Source of the DNA: Pterois miles
Lineage: Eukaryota; Chordata; Actinopteri; Perciformes; Scorpaenidae
NCBI GenBank assembly: GCA_947000775.1
Contig: CAMQGK010000001.1
Coordinates: 3,660,001 to 3,724,000, forward strand
Direction: 5' to 3'
DNA length: 64,000 nt
Shown: in pieces, positions 49,374 to 61,543 of the stretch
How positions within the stretch are numbered: the stretch's first letter is position 1
Layout of the letters: each line of letters begins with the position of its first letter
Translations under genes and position numbers: made by a program
The notes under the pieces: model-generated
Seen by the model: the letters and a program-made list of their open reading frames with translations, nothing else
The model's database searches: none
What the model was told of the DNA's origin: nothing

Positions 49374-50550
49374 CGGAGTTCCCGGAAGAAGATATGCATC
49401 CTTAGACACAGTGGTCTGCAGTGCGGGGCCCCCCACAGGGAACGGTTCTGGCTCCGTTCCTCTTCACGCTCTACACTTCAGACTTCTCCTACAATTCACC
49501 AACCTGTCACCTACAAAAGTTCTCTGACGACTCTGCTATCGTCGGCCTCATCACTGATGGGGACGATGGGGAGTACAGAGAACTTTCCCAGGACTTTGTG
49601 AACTGGTGCCTGTGGAACCACCTCCAGATCAACGCGGGGAAAACTAAAGAGCTGGTGGTGGATTTCCGCAGGCAAACTCATCCCCCTCCAACACCGGTGA
49701 ACATCCAGGGATCAGACATTGAGATGGTGACATCTTATAAATACCTGGGTGTTCACCTGAACAATAAACTGGAGTGGACTACAAACTCCTCTGCACTCCA
49801 TAAAAAAGGCCAGAGCAGACTGTATCTGCTCAGGAGACTGAGGTCTTTTGGAGTGCAGGGGACACTACTGAAAACATTTTATGACACCGTGGTGGCATCA
49901 GCCATTTTTTATGGTGTGGTCTGCTGGGGCAGCAGCATCACAGCTGCAGACAGGAAGAGGCTGGATAAGATTATCAAAAGGGCCAGCTCTGTCCTGGGAT
50001 GCTCTCTGGACACAGTGCAGGTGGTGGGAGAGAGGAGGATGATGGCTAAGCTGTCATCCATGATGGAGAAGGACTCCCACCCCATGAGAGACACCATCAG
50101 AGCTCTGGAGAGCTCCTTCAGTGACAGGCTGCTACACCCTAAGTGTACAAAGGAGCGTTACAGACGGTCCTTCCTGCCTGCAGCTGTTAGACTCCACAAC
50201 CAGCACTGCTCCCAGTAGACCACATACACATACACATTCACAACAAACTCACTGGACATAAGTGCAATAACAACACATATGTGCAATCTTATCATCTGTG
50301 CAATTATAGCAACTGGACAATAATATTTTTTTAATATGCTTGACATATTTGTAGCCTTACTTCTCTTTATGTATATATTGTTTTATTTATTTGTATTAAT
50401 ATTCTTTTAAAACCAATGCTTCTTTTTTACTGCACTATCCACTTTGCTGCGGTAACATGTAAATTTCTCCACTGTGGGACAAATAAAGGAATATCTTATC
50501 TTATCTTGTATCTTATTATTGGACTCATCTGGAGCGCTGTGGGAAAATGA
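49374..50550 (+). pseudogene. Syntaxin anchor exon split by L2 LINE (unit 3)
   Basis: Left part 49374-49404, right part 50511-50550, with the same lost bases as unit 2. Confidence 0.85.
49405..50510 (+). mobile_element. 5'-truncated L2-type LINE (unit 3)
   Basis: Same insertion as unit 2. One extra base in the C-run near 49430 breaks the frame that is open across the junction in units 2 and 4. The remaining frame runs 49421-50218. Confidence 0.9.
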
Positions 50551-51369
50551 GGGCCTCTTCTTCCTCCTCTTTGCCGCCGCCTCTCCTGTTTAGTCATCAG
50601 CCTGGCACAAAGGATGAAGCACTGACTGTCCTCTCCTCATCCTCCTCCTTTTCTCAACGATGTGTTTGAGTATTTCTGCGTACTGAGACCCCTAAACAGT
50701 GTTGAATTCCACTAATTGGGTCTCACTGTAAAGCTGAGACTCTTGTGGATACAACTGCATCCAACTGTATTCATGTGTGATGATGTTAGTCCCCATAGGA
50801 GCCATTTCATTGTAGTGAAACCATTTTTTGAAACTTGACTGTATAAAATGACCTGTGGTGACCCCTAGGATAATCACAGCCTCATGAAAGTTTACAGTCA
50901 CAAACTAGAGACATACAGCATTCAGAGGATGGATGGCTTTCCTAAGTAGATTAACAATAAGGGGCTTTCTGAGCACTTTACACAGCAGAAGTACTCACCA
51001 TCTAATTGTAGAAAAGTGCAATTCTTGCAGAAAGTTTTTGATACCAAATCAAGGTCAAGGTCTAAGGTCTTACTAGGGTATTTCTATTTTATAGCTACAG
51101 GTCATGTGACTCATTTGGAAAGACAAAATAAACATTTAAATAAAATGAATGTCAGACACTTTATATTCATTAGATTTTTTTATTTATTTATGCAATGCTA
51201 TAACAAGGTGTAACAAGTTTAGGATGTTCTGGAAGTTTGTATCGTGGCTCACCCTTGCGTGAGCAAACGAGATTGGAACTGTAGGGATGCTATTGCTAGG
51301 GAATGACCGGATCACCCGGAGTAAACCCTAACACAAACATCCTACTACTTTCTGATCCAAACATTGAAG

Positions 51370-51771
51370 TTATGCAGATGGATTCGCTTTTCTCTGGCCT
51401 TCACAGCCTTCAATTTTTCTTGTTGTTGGAACAGCAATGAAGAATTTGCATTCTTCATGGCAGAAAGAAGAGCCAGAGTGCAGCGTGATTTGGACTTTTA
51501 TCGTGCGAAGGAAAATATCATCTTCCGTCGCACGATAAAAGTCCAAATCACGCTGACGCTCTGGCTCTTCTTTCTGCCTTTTCTCCTGCATCTGCTTCAG
51601 AAGGATGGCACAGTGTCTATGAAAATCTGCAATGTTGTTTGCCTTCTCTTCCTGCTTCTGCTTTGCCAATGCAGCCACTGACATGGCTTCATACTTGGCA
51701 AGCTTTTCCTTCTCCTTCAGAGTTGTGTCGGCAGCCTGCAGAAGCAGGCTGAGGCGTGCCAGGTCTTCCAT
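51370..51771 (-). pseudogene. Coiled-coil frame, C-terminal remnant (unit 3)
   Basis: The 3' end of the unit 3 coiled-coil gene, cut off from the main frame by the corrupted stretch at 51772-51930. It begins at MEDLARLSLLLQAADT and ends with the palindrome-derived tail. Confidence 0.6.
51459..51578. repeat. Palindrome (unit 3)
   Basis: Same foldback as 42045-42167, with the loop ATATCATCTTCCGTCG as in unit 1. Confidence 0.9.
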
Positions 51772-51930
51772 AAGTCTCTTTTGACGTGCGAAGGTCCTTG
51801 GACCTTTCTCTTTTCAGTTTTTAAAAAAAAGAAATTTGAATTTTTCATCGAGAATTTTCCTCTTAGTTGGATTTTAGTGGGGGAAATATTTAATTTTTTT
51901 TTTTAAATTAATTTTTTTGGAAAATTCATC
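51772..51930. other. Corrupted stretch inside a 465-bp repeat (unit 3)
   Basis: About 160 bp replace about 225 bp of the corresponding unit 4 sequence. Scattered words of the repeat survive (GAAGGTCCTTGGACCT, TTCATCG, GAGAATTTTCCTC) between T- and A-runs. The pattern of dropped bases and homopolymers looks like failed consensus rather than mutation. Confidence 0.6.
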
Positions 51931-53967
51931 TTCCTTTGCACGATAAAAGTCCAAATCACGCTGCCGCTCTGACTCTTCTTTCTGCCTTTTCTCCTGCATC
52001 TGCTTCAGAAGGATGTCACGGTGTCTATGACGCTTTGCAATGTTGTTTGCCTCCTCTTCCTGCTTCTGCTTTGCCAATGCAGCCACTGACATGGCTTCAT
52101 ACTTGGCAAGCTTTTCCTTCTTCAGAGTTGTGTCGGCAGCCTGCTTCTTCCTGAGGCGTGCCAGGTCTTCCATAAGTCTCTGTTGACGTGACTGAAGGTC
52201 CTTGGACCTCTCTGCTCTTGCAGTCGGTTTTAGCAACAAACTGCAATTTGCATTCTTCATCGCAGCATTCTCCTCCTGCAGTCTGGCACGTTTCTCAGCT
52301 GCCAGGGAGATATTGAAGTTTTGCAGCTCGATTTGCTTTTCTCTGGCCTCCGCAGCCTTCAATTTTTCTTGTTGCTGGAACAGCCTGCATTCATCTTCCT
52401 TCGCACGATAAAAGTCCAAATCACGCTGCCGCTCTGACTCTTCTTTCTGCCTTTTCTCCTGCATCTGCTTCAGAAGGATGTCACGGTATCTATGACGCTT
52501 TGCAATGTTGTTTGCCTCCTCTTCCTGCTTCTGCTTTGCCAATGCAGCCACTGACATGGCTTCATACTTGGCAAGCTTTTCCTTCTTCAGAGTTGTGTCG
52601 GCAGCCTGCTTCTTCCTGAGGCGTGCCAGGTCTTCCATAACTGTCTGTTGACGTGACTGAAGGTCCTTGGACCTCTCTGCTTTTGCAGTCGGTTTTAGCA
52701 ACAAACTGCAATTTGCATTCTTCATCGCAGCATTCTCCTCCTGCAGTCTGGCACGTTTCTCAGCTGCCAGGGAGATATTGAAGTTTTGCAGCTCGATTTG
52801 CTTTTCTCTGGCCTTCGCAGCCTTCAATTTTTCTTGTTGCTGGAACAGCCTGCATTCATCTTCCTTCGCACGATAAAAGTCCAAATCACGCTGCCGCTCT
52901 GACTCTTCTTTCTGCCTTTTCTCCTGCATCTGCTTCAGAAGGATGTCACGGTATCTATGACGCTTTGCAATGTTGTTTGCCTCCTCTTCCTGCTTCTGCT
53001 TTGCCAATGCAGCCACTGACATGGCTTCATACTTGGCAAGCTTTTCCTTCTTCAGAGTTGTGTCGGCAGCCTGCTTCTTCCTGAGGCGTGCCAGGTCTTC
53101 CATAACTGTCTGTTGACGTGACTGAAGGTCCTTGGACCTCTCTGCTTTTGCAGTCGGTTTTAGCAACAAACTGCAATTTGCATTCTTCATCGCAGCATTC
53201 TCCTCCTGCAGTCTGGCACGTTTCTCAGCTGCCAGGGAGATATTGAAGTTTTGCAGCTCGATTTGCTTTTCTCTGGCCTTCGCAGCCTTCAATTTTTCTT
53301 GTTGTTGGAACAGCCTGCATTCATCTTCCTTCGCACGATAAAAGTCCAAATCACGCTGCCGCTCTGACTCTTCTTTCTGCCTTTTCTCCTGCATCTGCTT
53401 CAGAAGGATGTCACGGTATCTATGACGCTTTGCAATGTTGTTTGCCTCCTCTTCCTGCTTCTGCTTTGCCAATGAAGCCACTGACATGGCTTTACACTTG
53501 GCAAGCTTTTCCTTCTTCAGAGTTGTGTCGGCAGCCTGCTTCTTCCTGAGGCGTGCCAGGTCTTCCATAACTGTCTGTTGACGTGACTGAAGGTCCTTGG
53601 ACCTCTCTGCTTTTGCAGTCGGTTTTAGCAACAAACTGCAATTTGCATTCTTCATCGCAGCATTCTCCTCCTGCAGTCTGGCACGTTTTGCAGCTGCCAG
53701 GGAGATATTGAAGTTTTGCAGCTCGATGTGCTTTTCTCTGGCCTTCGCAGCCTTCAATTTTTCTTGTTGTTGGAACAGCCTGCATTCATCTTCCTTCGCA
53801 CGATAATAGTCCAAATCACGCTGACGCTCAGACAGTTTTGTCTGCCTTTTCTCCTGGATCTGGCGTGCCAGGTCTTCCAGAACTGTCTGTTGACGTGACT
53901 GAGGGTCCTTGAACCTCTCAGCTTTGCATATGTCCCATGGTTTTGACTCTATGCTAAGTCTGAACAT
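51874..53967 (-). CDS. Tandem-repeat coiled-coil protein, array copy 3 (697 aa, 3' end broken)
   Basis: Four intact repeats after the MFRLSIES start. In the fifth the frame runs into the corrupted stretch and stops after KEDEFSKKIN plus a lysine-rich tail. If that stretch is a sequencing fault, the true protein would continue into 51370-51771. Confidence 0.55.
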   Translation of the reverse strand: MFRLSIESKPWDICKAERFKDPQSRQQTVLEDLARQIQEKRQTKLSERQRDLDYYRAKEDECRLFQQQEKLKAAKAREKHIELQNFNISLAAAKRARLQEENAAMKNANCSLLLKPTAKAERSKDLQSRQQTVMEDLARLRKKQAADTTLKKEKLAKCKAMSVASLAKQKQEEEANNIAKRHRYRDILLKQMQEKRQKEESERQRDLDFYRAKEDECRLFQQQEKLKAAKAREKQIELQNFNISLAAEKRARLQEENAAMKNANCSLLLKPTAKAERSKDLQSRQQTVMEDLARLRKKQAADTTLKKEKLAKYEAMSVAALAKQKQEEEANNIAKRHRYRDILLKQMQEKRQKEESERQRDLDFYRAKEDECRLFQQQEKLKAAKAREKQIELQNFNISLAAEKRARLQEENAAMKNANCSLLLKPTAKAERSKDLQSRQQTVMEDLARLRKKQAADTTLKKEKLAKYEAMSVAALAKQKQEEEANNIAKRHRYRDILLKQMQEKRQKEESERQRDLDFYRAKEDECRLFQQQEKLKAAEAREKQIELQNFNISLAAEKRARLQEENAAMKNANCSLLLKPTARAERSKDLQSRQQRLMEDLARLRKKQAADTTLKKEKLAKYEAMSVAALAKQKQEEEANNIAKRHRHRDILLKQMQEKRQKEESERQRDLDFYRAKEDEFSKKINLKKKIKYFPH

Positions 53968-54204
53968 TTTGGCTCTGAAATGTTCACTCGTGTTTTGTTA
54001 ACACTGTAAATACTCCTGTGTAACTTGCAATAAATACAAAACTACAACTATTACTACTACTTTTTGCCTTTGAAGTCGTGTATTGTTAACACTGTTAACA
54101 CTAATGTATTGTTAACACTGTAAATGCTCCTTGTAACTTGCAATAAATACAAAACTACAACTACTACTTATACTACTTTTTGCCTTTGAAGTTTATGGTG
54201 CTTT

Positions 54205-54583
54205 ATGACATCATTCTGTAGTCCTAAATACTGCTTCCTGTCATGGGACTTGTAGTTCTTAGGGTTGATTCTGTCTAAATACTGCTTTGTATCTTGGGAC
54301 TTGTAGTTCTTAGGGGTGATTCTGTCTAAATACTGCTTTGTGTCTTGGGACTTGTAGTTTTACCGCCCTCTTGTCGGTAGATCCGCCGTAGTGTCTCACT
54401 CATTTCGGTCCAGGATAGGCCCGGCTCTAGAGAGTACTCAGTACTGACACCAGGCGGATCCGCACATCGGACGCCCTTTTCTTTTTCCCTCCCAGTTCAA
54501 AAACTTAACGACTGAGTCGCAGTTGCTGACTGCTCCGTCTGGGTGGAGGAACTATTGTGAGGTACAAGGAGGATACGAACAAG
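54205..54583. promoter_or_regulatory. ZNF143-like triple-box promoter and exon 1 (unit 3)
   Basis: GGGACTTGTAGT at 54245, 54296 and 54347. The first-exon donor follows 54583. Confidence 0.5.
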
Positions 54584-56202
54584 GTAAGCAGCTAACGCTA
54601 AACCAAGCTGTCAAAATATGCTTTATTTGTACAGCTGCCTAGTAAAATCATACCGGTCATAGATAACGTATTTAACTGCGTTGTATTTGGTTTTTAATTC
54701 TGAAATATGCGCTTATGGCAGGCCAAGTTAGCTCAAGTTACAGCACATTAGCACTAGCTAACATAGCGTTAGAGTTGAGATAAAGCTAACACACTCCCAG
54801 TTGGATGGGATGTATTTCTGTCTGTCAGGGGCTGATTTTATCATTAATTAGCGTTAACGTTGCCTGCCCTGGTTATTTAGATCCAGCCCTAAGCGCATAT
54901 TTCAGGAGCAAGATCCCACTGTAAGTTAATGTTAGCTAGCTAACATGATGGGCAGGTTCTGATGTAACGTTGCTCGTTTGAGCCACGTTTTTAGCCGATA
55001 GTTGTATAGATAATAAATAATGTATGTATAACAGTATGCCGAATTAGCTATCAGTAGTTTCTTCTTCTTATTGTAGCCATGGACGTACAGCTAAATGTGA
55101 CGGGGTGAATTTAATATCGAAGAAAGGTTAAAATGCGATTATCCTCAGGCTAGTTTTGTAGCAAACTTACCAGGTAGTGACAAGTTAAAATGAAAAGTTA
55201 CAAGACAAGGACAGTAAGATTAATAGCAGCAAGTCTAGTATATATATGTAAACAGTGTATTCCAGAATAGTATGTAATGTTACTGTGATTAAGTAATGAT
55301 AGTGCTGTCTGCATTAATATAGTAAATTAGAAATATAGTATATGACATGGTAAGACAATATAACATTAACATAGAATCGTATTGTACAGTATAGTATAAG
55401 GTATAAGAATGTAATTAGTAATAATAATATATAATAACATAATATAGCGTAGTAGTACAGTAAGAGTATATTATGTATATAATATAGCAAAGAATATAAG
55501 TAAATCAGGGGAGCTGTGGTCTCCACTGCTGTTGTATTCGTCCGATGGCTGCTTAGATAGTGCTTAGGTTTGGACCTTGGTGGGATGAGCCGCTGGCTGA
55601 ATTAAGATTAACATACAATAACATTGTATGTGTCTGTGTTCTATTGCAGCTTACAGCATAGTGGCACCTATCTGATGACTCATCCTTTCCTGCTGCCTGA
55701 AAAAAGTAAGATTAAATACAGTTTTAAACACCATTTAATTGTCTATTTTGTCAAATACTGACAGTCGTTCACACATGCATCAGCTTTTAAAATCTAATAA
55801 ATTGACATATTTGAATTTTTAGGCACAGACCCTTGCTTTGACCCTCTGCTTTACACTTTACTACCAGATGTTCCTATTAATACTAAATAATTTGACCATA
55901 TCTAGGCGCTACAGTGCAGGTTTTATTTGCTCTATGTCACCATGCATATGTTCTGTTGATAATCAAATTATATTTAATGAGGTATTATGGGTATTGTAGG
56001 TTTTACAGCTCCCAGTACATACTAAATTGTTGCTGCACCCACAGTCAAAGTAGAGAACGTCCTCTGTAGTGTATTTGCAATAACAAGCACACAGGCACAG
56101 TATGTTCATTAAAACCTCTTCATTTTCACTGGGAGGACAGCTTTGGAAATGCACCTAATTTTCTTAAGTAGGTCCACTATTTCTGATCATTATTATAGTT
56201 TC

Positions 56203-56251
<49 letters not shown>

Positions 56252-56285
56252 ATTATTATTATTTCATCTGCTTCTGTTCCTGCAG

Positions 56286-56563
56286 TGATTCCCAGGTGCA
56301 GGCTCAGAGTGAGGCCATCACTGAAGAAGACCTGAGGCTGATCCAGGAGAGAGAGTCATCCATCAGGCAGTTAGAGGCACAAATAAGAGTCAAATGTCTC
56401 TGTCAGCATGGCTAGTAATATGTACAGTATCTCATCAGCTCTGTGTTTCCCTTTCACATGAACCATCTCTCTTTATGCTGCTGGATTCAGGCTGACATCA
56501 CAGACATCAATGACATCTTCAAGGACTTGGGGATGATGATCCATGAGCAGGGAGACATGATAG
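56286..56563 (+). pseudogene. Syntaxin-7-like SNARE-domain exons (unit 3)
   Basis: Exon a 56286-56376 and exon b 56491-56563, with the same protein and GC donor as the other units. Confidence 0.75.
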
Positions 56564-56590
56564 GTGAGCTTTTGTCACCTTCTTGTCTGT

Positions 56591-59479
56591 CTGTGCCATG
56601 TATCCCACTGAGGACGACTTCATACAGACAGTAAGAGAAGAAGTCTTCCAACAGGTGAGTGGCGTGTCATATATTTATTTAAGGTGTCACATCTAAAGAC
56701 AACCACATGGAAGGATTAAGAAAAGAGGTAGTTCACACAGAGCGTTTCTATCATCAGTATGGTAAATCAAAAACACATTTTAAAATGCCAACAAGCAACA
56801 TTTGAAGCTAGGTTAAGTATGCCAAATCTTTGTTGTTGCATCCTGTCCTGACAGCAAATGTCCTCAGTTTTGTCTTCATGTTTTCTCTCGTCAGGCTCAG
56901 CGCCTCAAGTCTCATCCTTCCATAATAACTTGGAGCGGGAACAATGAAAACGAAGCTGCTCTGGCAACAGACTGGTTCAACGTCCCCGTTTCCCAGAGGC
57001 CTACATACCTGAAAGACTATGTGACGCTGTATGTGAAGAACATCAGGGCGATAGTTAAGGAGGTGAGAGTCGAGTCGTCATGATTTATGTTTTTAAAAGA
57101 TTACTGATTGTTAAAGGCAGGGTGGGCGATCCTGAGAAACTAGCAAGAGTACACTACATTTTTAAACATGGAACAACCCGGCTGACACATCAACCCACAA
57201 ATCCTCAATCCTTACAAGTTGAACATCATTGTGAAGGTAAATAAACAGGCGTTCCAACCATGTAAAATACGATGACAATTAGCATTGTAGCAATAGAGAA
57301 ATAATTCACCAAACACGAATTTTAGTTTATAACAAAATGTTAATAAGATCTTTACCAACCCTCCCTTTAAAAGCGTGATATACAACATGATTTATTGTCA
57401 GTGTTTGTTTTTTTATAATCATATCAAAAGTCAGTAGAAACATACAGTAATTCTTCTGTAAGAATCAGTGCAAAGAAGAGGTGGAAGCACACTGTTTTAA
57501 CGCCTTTATTATTATTTCATTTTATGTATGTATTTTTTTTTATTACAAATGTATTTTTCATAAATTTATACTGTGTAAAAATAAAAATTGCAAGTCAGAA
57601 AAAATACAAAGAAACTAAAGGCTGTTAAGTGAATCTAATATCTGCTTCAGGAGGACCGGAGTCGGGGCTGAGTCGGAGCGGGAGGGTTGGGTGGCGGCGA
57701 ACCCCTACGACCCTCACTACGGCGACACACACTACTACAGCTACGCTCTGGACTGCTGGGACTGGACGGCTTTCCCTCGAACGCCTCCGAGTACGGCTTC
57801 CAGTCGTGGCCGTCCTTCTCCACTCTGCAGCCGGTGACTGAATAAACCTTTTAGTGATGATTTTACCAGTAGATTTGTATCTAAAATCTGAGGTGTCCTC
57901 TTCAATATTCTGGAGAATTTCAGACATATTTGGGTCTCTTTTGTGCCAATTTTTACTTTAGTTTTTGTTTTCTTTTTAACTGATTAAGAACCAAAGATGC
58001 CACCATTATTTCCAACTGCATTGCTAACGGGGGGTTTAACTTTAAAAGTTGAAGTTTGAAATTTTAAAAGTTCAATCCGGTTTTTCAACTTGCCTGCATC
58101 CTCAGGCAAAGGGATTGCCCTATAAAAAGAGACTTAGTAATAGGCTAATTTCATTTGTTTGAATGTTGATTAGTGTCATTGTCCTCTAACAAATAAAATT
58201 GATTAAGGGGCAAGGATACATTTTGACAACTACAAGTACTACTGCTCCTAAAATTTATAATAATGATGATTGTTGCTTGTCGTATTCCACAATGTAGTAT
58301 AGATTTCTGACCCAGAATAAAATGTAAACCTTATTTTATATCTTAAAATAATTAATACTAAAATGAAAGATGATGAAAAGATACATTTTAAAAGACCGTC
58401 CTTCACAGCCACAGAACTCAGTTGAAGATTTATTTTATGTAGTTGGTACAAAGTTTCCGTCTGTTTTTGTGGTGTTTCAGGTTTCCATTAAAGACGATTG
58501 GCGCTACAACAGTCATTTCTCTTCACATCATCAACACCACGAGGACGGGAACCAGCAGATGTTACGGCAGGCTGCTTTACACTTCAACCTGCCAAACTCC
58601 ACCGACCCCTTGAAAAGATTCACAGACACTCTCTGCATCACTCGGGTAAATCACACCAGCCACCATCGCCTCACAACCACTTCCTGTAAATCACCATTTT
58701 CAAAGGGCTCCCTTGACCTCTGACCTCTAGATTTGTGAATGTAAATGGGTTCTGTGGGTACCCACGACTCTCTCCTTTACAGACATGCCCACTTGATAAT
58801 AATCACATGCAGTATAAATGTGTTTTTTCCTCCTATTCTAAAATGGTGTGTTTGAATAGTTCTGCATACTGGGGTCCCTAAACAACAGGTATCACTCTAT
58901 AGGTGACAGTCTTGGGGATCCAATGAGCTTTAAACTTGACCTCACCGTGTAAAATGACCTGTGGTGACCTCTAGGCTAATCGCAGCCTCATGAAACTTGA
59001 CAGCCTTAAACTAGAGACCTGGAGCATTCAGAGGATGGATGGCTTTCCTAGCTACATTGACAATAAGTGGGTTTCTGTGCAGTTTACACAGCTCGCCATC
59101 TAGTTGCCGAAAAATGCAATTCTCGCAGAAATCTCCAAATGTCAAAAGTTTTTGATACCAAATCACAGCATGGATTTTTCTCTGGTGTTCCTCAAGGTCT
59201 TGGTGTCTTAATGTGGTATTTTGTAGGGAGTATTGGTTATTTTATCAATTCTTGACAGAAAAAAATGACTAAATTTAGCACCAAATTATAATGTTCTGAA
59301 CCCGTATACAGTTTCAACATTTATTTTAAGGGGATAAACACTGTTTACATGTAGTAATGGTAATGTTTCATGTCCAGGTCATGCAGGCTCAGTGTGTGAA
59401 GACACAGGCCGAGTTTTATCGGCGAAGTCAGAGTGAGATCATTGAGGGCAAAGGTCGCACTATGGGCGCTCTCTACTGG
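56591..59479 (+). pseudogene. manba: manba fragment (unit 3)
   Basis: Same limits and exon 12 deletions as unit 1. It carries the intron 12 insertion (about 58062-58430), but with many single-base losses relative to unit 1 near 58080-58180. Confidence 0.9.
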
Positions 59480-59548
59480 CATCTCTCTGTTAAAATCCAG
59501 ATTTTTATCTCACAAACAACCACTCTGTGCTTTTCCCCCCCCCCTCAG

Positions 59549-60724
59549 CGGAGTTCCCAGAAGAAGATATGCATCCTTAGACACAGTGGTCTGCAGTGCG
59601 GGGCCCCCGCAGGGAACGGTTCTGGCTCCGTTCCTCTTCACGCTCTACACTTCAGACTTCTCCTACAATTCACCAACCTGTCACCTACAAAAGTTCTCTG
59701 ACGACTCTGCTATCGTCGGCCTCATCACTGATGGGGACGATGGGGAGTACAGAGAACTTTCCCAGGACTTTGTGAACTGGTGCCTGTGGAACCACCTCCA
59801 GATCAACGCGGGGAAAACTAAAGAGCTGGTGGTGGATTTCCGCAGGCAAACTCATCCCCCTCCAACACCGGTGAACATCCAGGGATCAGACATTGAGATG
59901 GTGACATCTTATAAATACCTGGGTGTTCACCTGAACAATAAACTGGAGTGGACTACAAACTCCTCTGCACTCCATAAAAAAGGCCAGAGCAGACTGTATC
60001 TGCTCAGGAGACTGAGGTCTTTTGGAGTGCAGGGGACACTACTGAAAACATTTTATGACACCGTGGTGGCATCAGCCATTTTTTATGGTGTGGTCTGCTG
60101 GGGCAGCAGCATCACAGCTGCAGACAGGAAGAGGCTGGATAAGATTATCAAAAGGGCCAGCTCTGTCCTGGGATGCTCTCTGGACACAGCGCAGGTGGTG
60201 GGAGAGAGGAGGATGATGGCTAAGCTGTCATCCATGATGGAGAAGGACTCCCACCCCATGAGAGACACCATCAGAGCTCTGGAGAGCTCCTTCAGTGACA
60301 GGCTGCTACACCCTAAGTGTACAAAGGAGCGTTACAGACGGTCCTTCCTGCCTGCAGCTGTTAGACTCCACAACCAGCACTGCTCCCAGTAGACCACATA
60401 CACATACACATTCACAACAAACTCACTGGACATAAGTGCAATAACAACACATATGTGCAATCTTATCATCTGTGCAATTATAGCAACTGGACAATAATAT
60501 TTTTTTAATATGCTGGACATATTTGTAGCCTTACTTCTCTTTATGTATATATTGTTTTATTTATTTGTATTAATATTCTTTTAAAACCAATGCTTCTTTT
60601 TTACTGCACTATCCACTTTGCTGCGGTAACATGTAAATTTCTCCACTGTGGGACAAATAAAGGAATATCTTATCTTATCTTGTATCTTATTATTGGACTC
60701 ATCTGGAGCGCTGTGGGAAAATGA
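59549..60724 (+). pseudogene. Syntaxin anchor exon split by L2 LINE (unit 4)
   Basis: Left part 59549-59579 (RSSQKKICIL, as in unit 1), right part 60685-60724. Confidence 0.85.
59580..60684 (+). mobile_element. 5'-truncated L2-type LINE (unit 4)
   Basis: Same insertion as in units 2 and 3. The reverse-transcriptase frame is open to the stop at 60390-60392, with one amino-acid change (SLDTAQVV for SLDTVQVV). Confidence 0.9.
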
Positions 60725-61543
60725 GGGCCTCTTCTTCCTCCTCTTTGCCGCCGCCTCTCCTGTTTAGTCATCAGCCTGGCACAAAGGATGAAGCACTGAC
60801 TGTCCTCTCCTCATCCTCCTCCTTTTCTCAACGATGTGTTTGAGTATTTCTGCGTACTGAGACCCCTAAACAGTGTTGAATTCCACTAATTGGGTCTCAC
60901 TGTAAAGCTGAGACTCTTGTGGATACAACTGCATCCAACTGTATTCATGTGTGATGATGTTAGTCCCCATAGGAGCCATTTCATTGTAGTGAAACCATTT
61001 TTTGAAACTTGACTGTATAAAATGACCTGTGGTGACCCCTAGGATAATCACAGCCTCATGAAAGTTTACAGTCACAAACTAGAGACATACAGCATTCAGA
61101 GGATGGATGGCTTTCCTAAGTAGATTAACAATAAGGGGGTTTCTGAGCACTTTACACAGCAGAAGTACTCACCATCTAATTGTAGAAAAGTGCAATTCTT
61201 GCAGAAAGTTTTTGATACCAAATCAAGGTCAAGGTCTAAGGTCTTACTAGGGTATTTCTATTTTATAGCTACAGGTCATGTGACTCATTTGGAAAGACAA
61301 AATAAACATTTAAATAAAATGAATGTCAGACACTTTATATTCATTAGATTTTTTTATTTATTTATGCAATGCTATAACAAGGTGTAACAAGTTTAGGATG
61401 TTCTGGAAGTTTGTATCGTGGCTCACCCTTGCGTGAGCAAACGAGATTGGAACTGTAGGGATGCTATTGCTAGGGAATGACCGGATCACCCGGAGTAAAC
61501 CCTAACACAAACATCCTACTACTTTCTGATCCAAACATTGAAG

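Larger units (their letters stand above)
49305..59479. repeat. Chimeric array unit 3 (about 10.2 kb)
   Basis: Same content as unit 2, with five coiled-coil periods, one of them corrupted. It has the longest GTT microsatellite and carries the intron-12 insertion that unit 1 also has. Confidence 0.85.
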
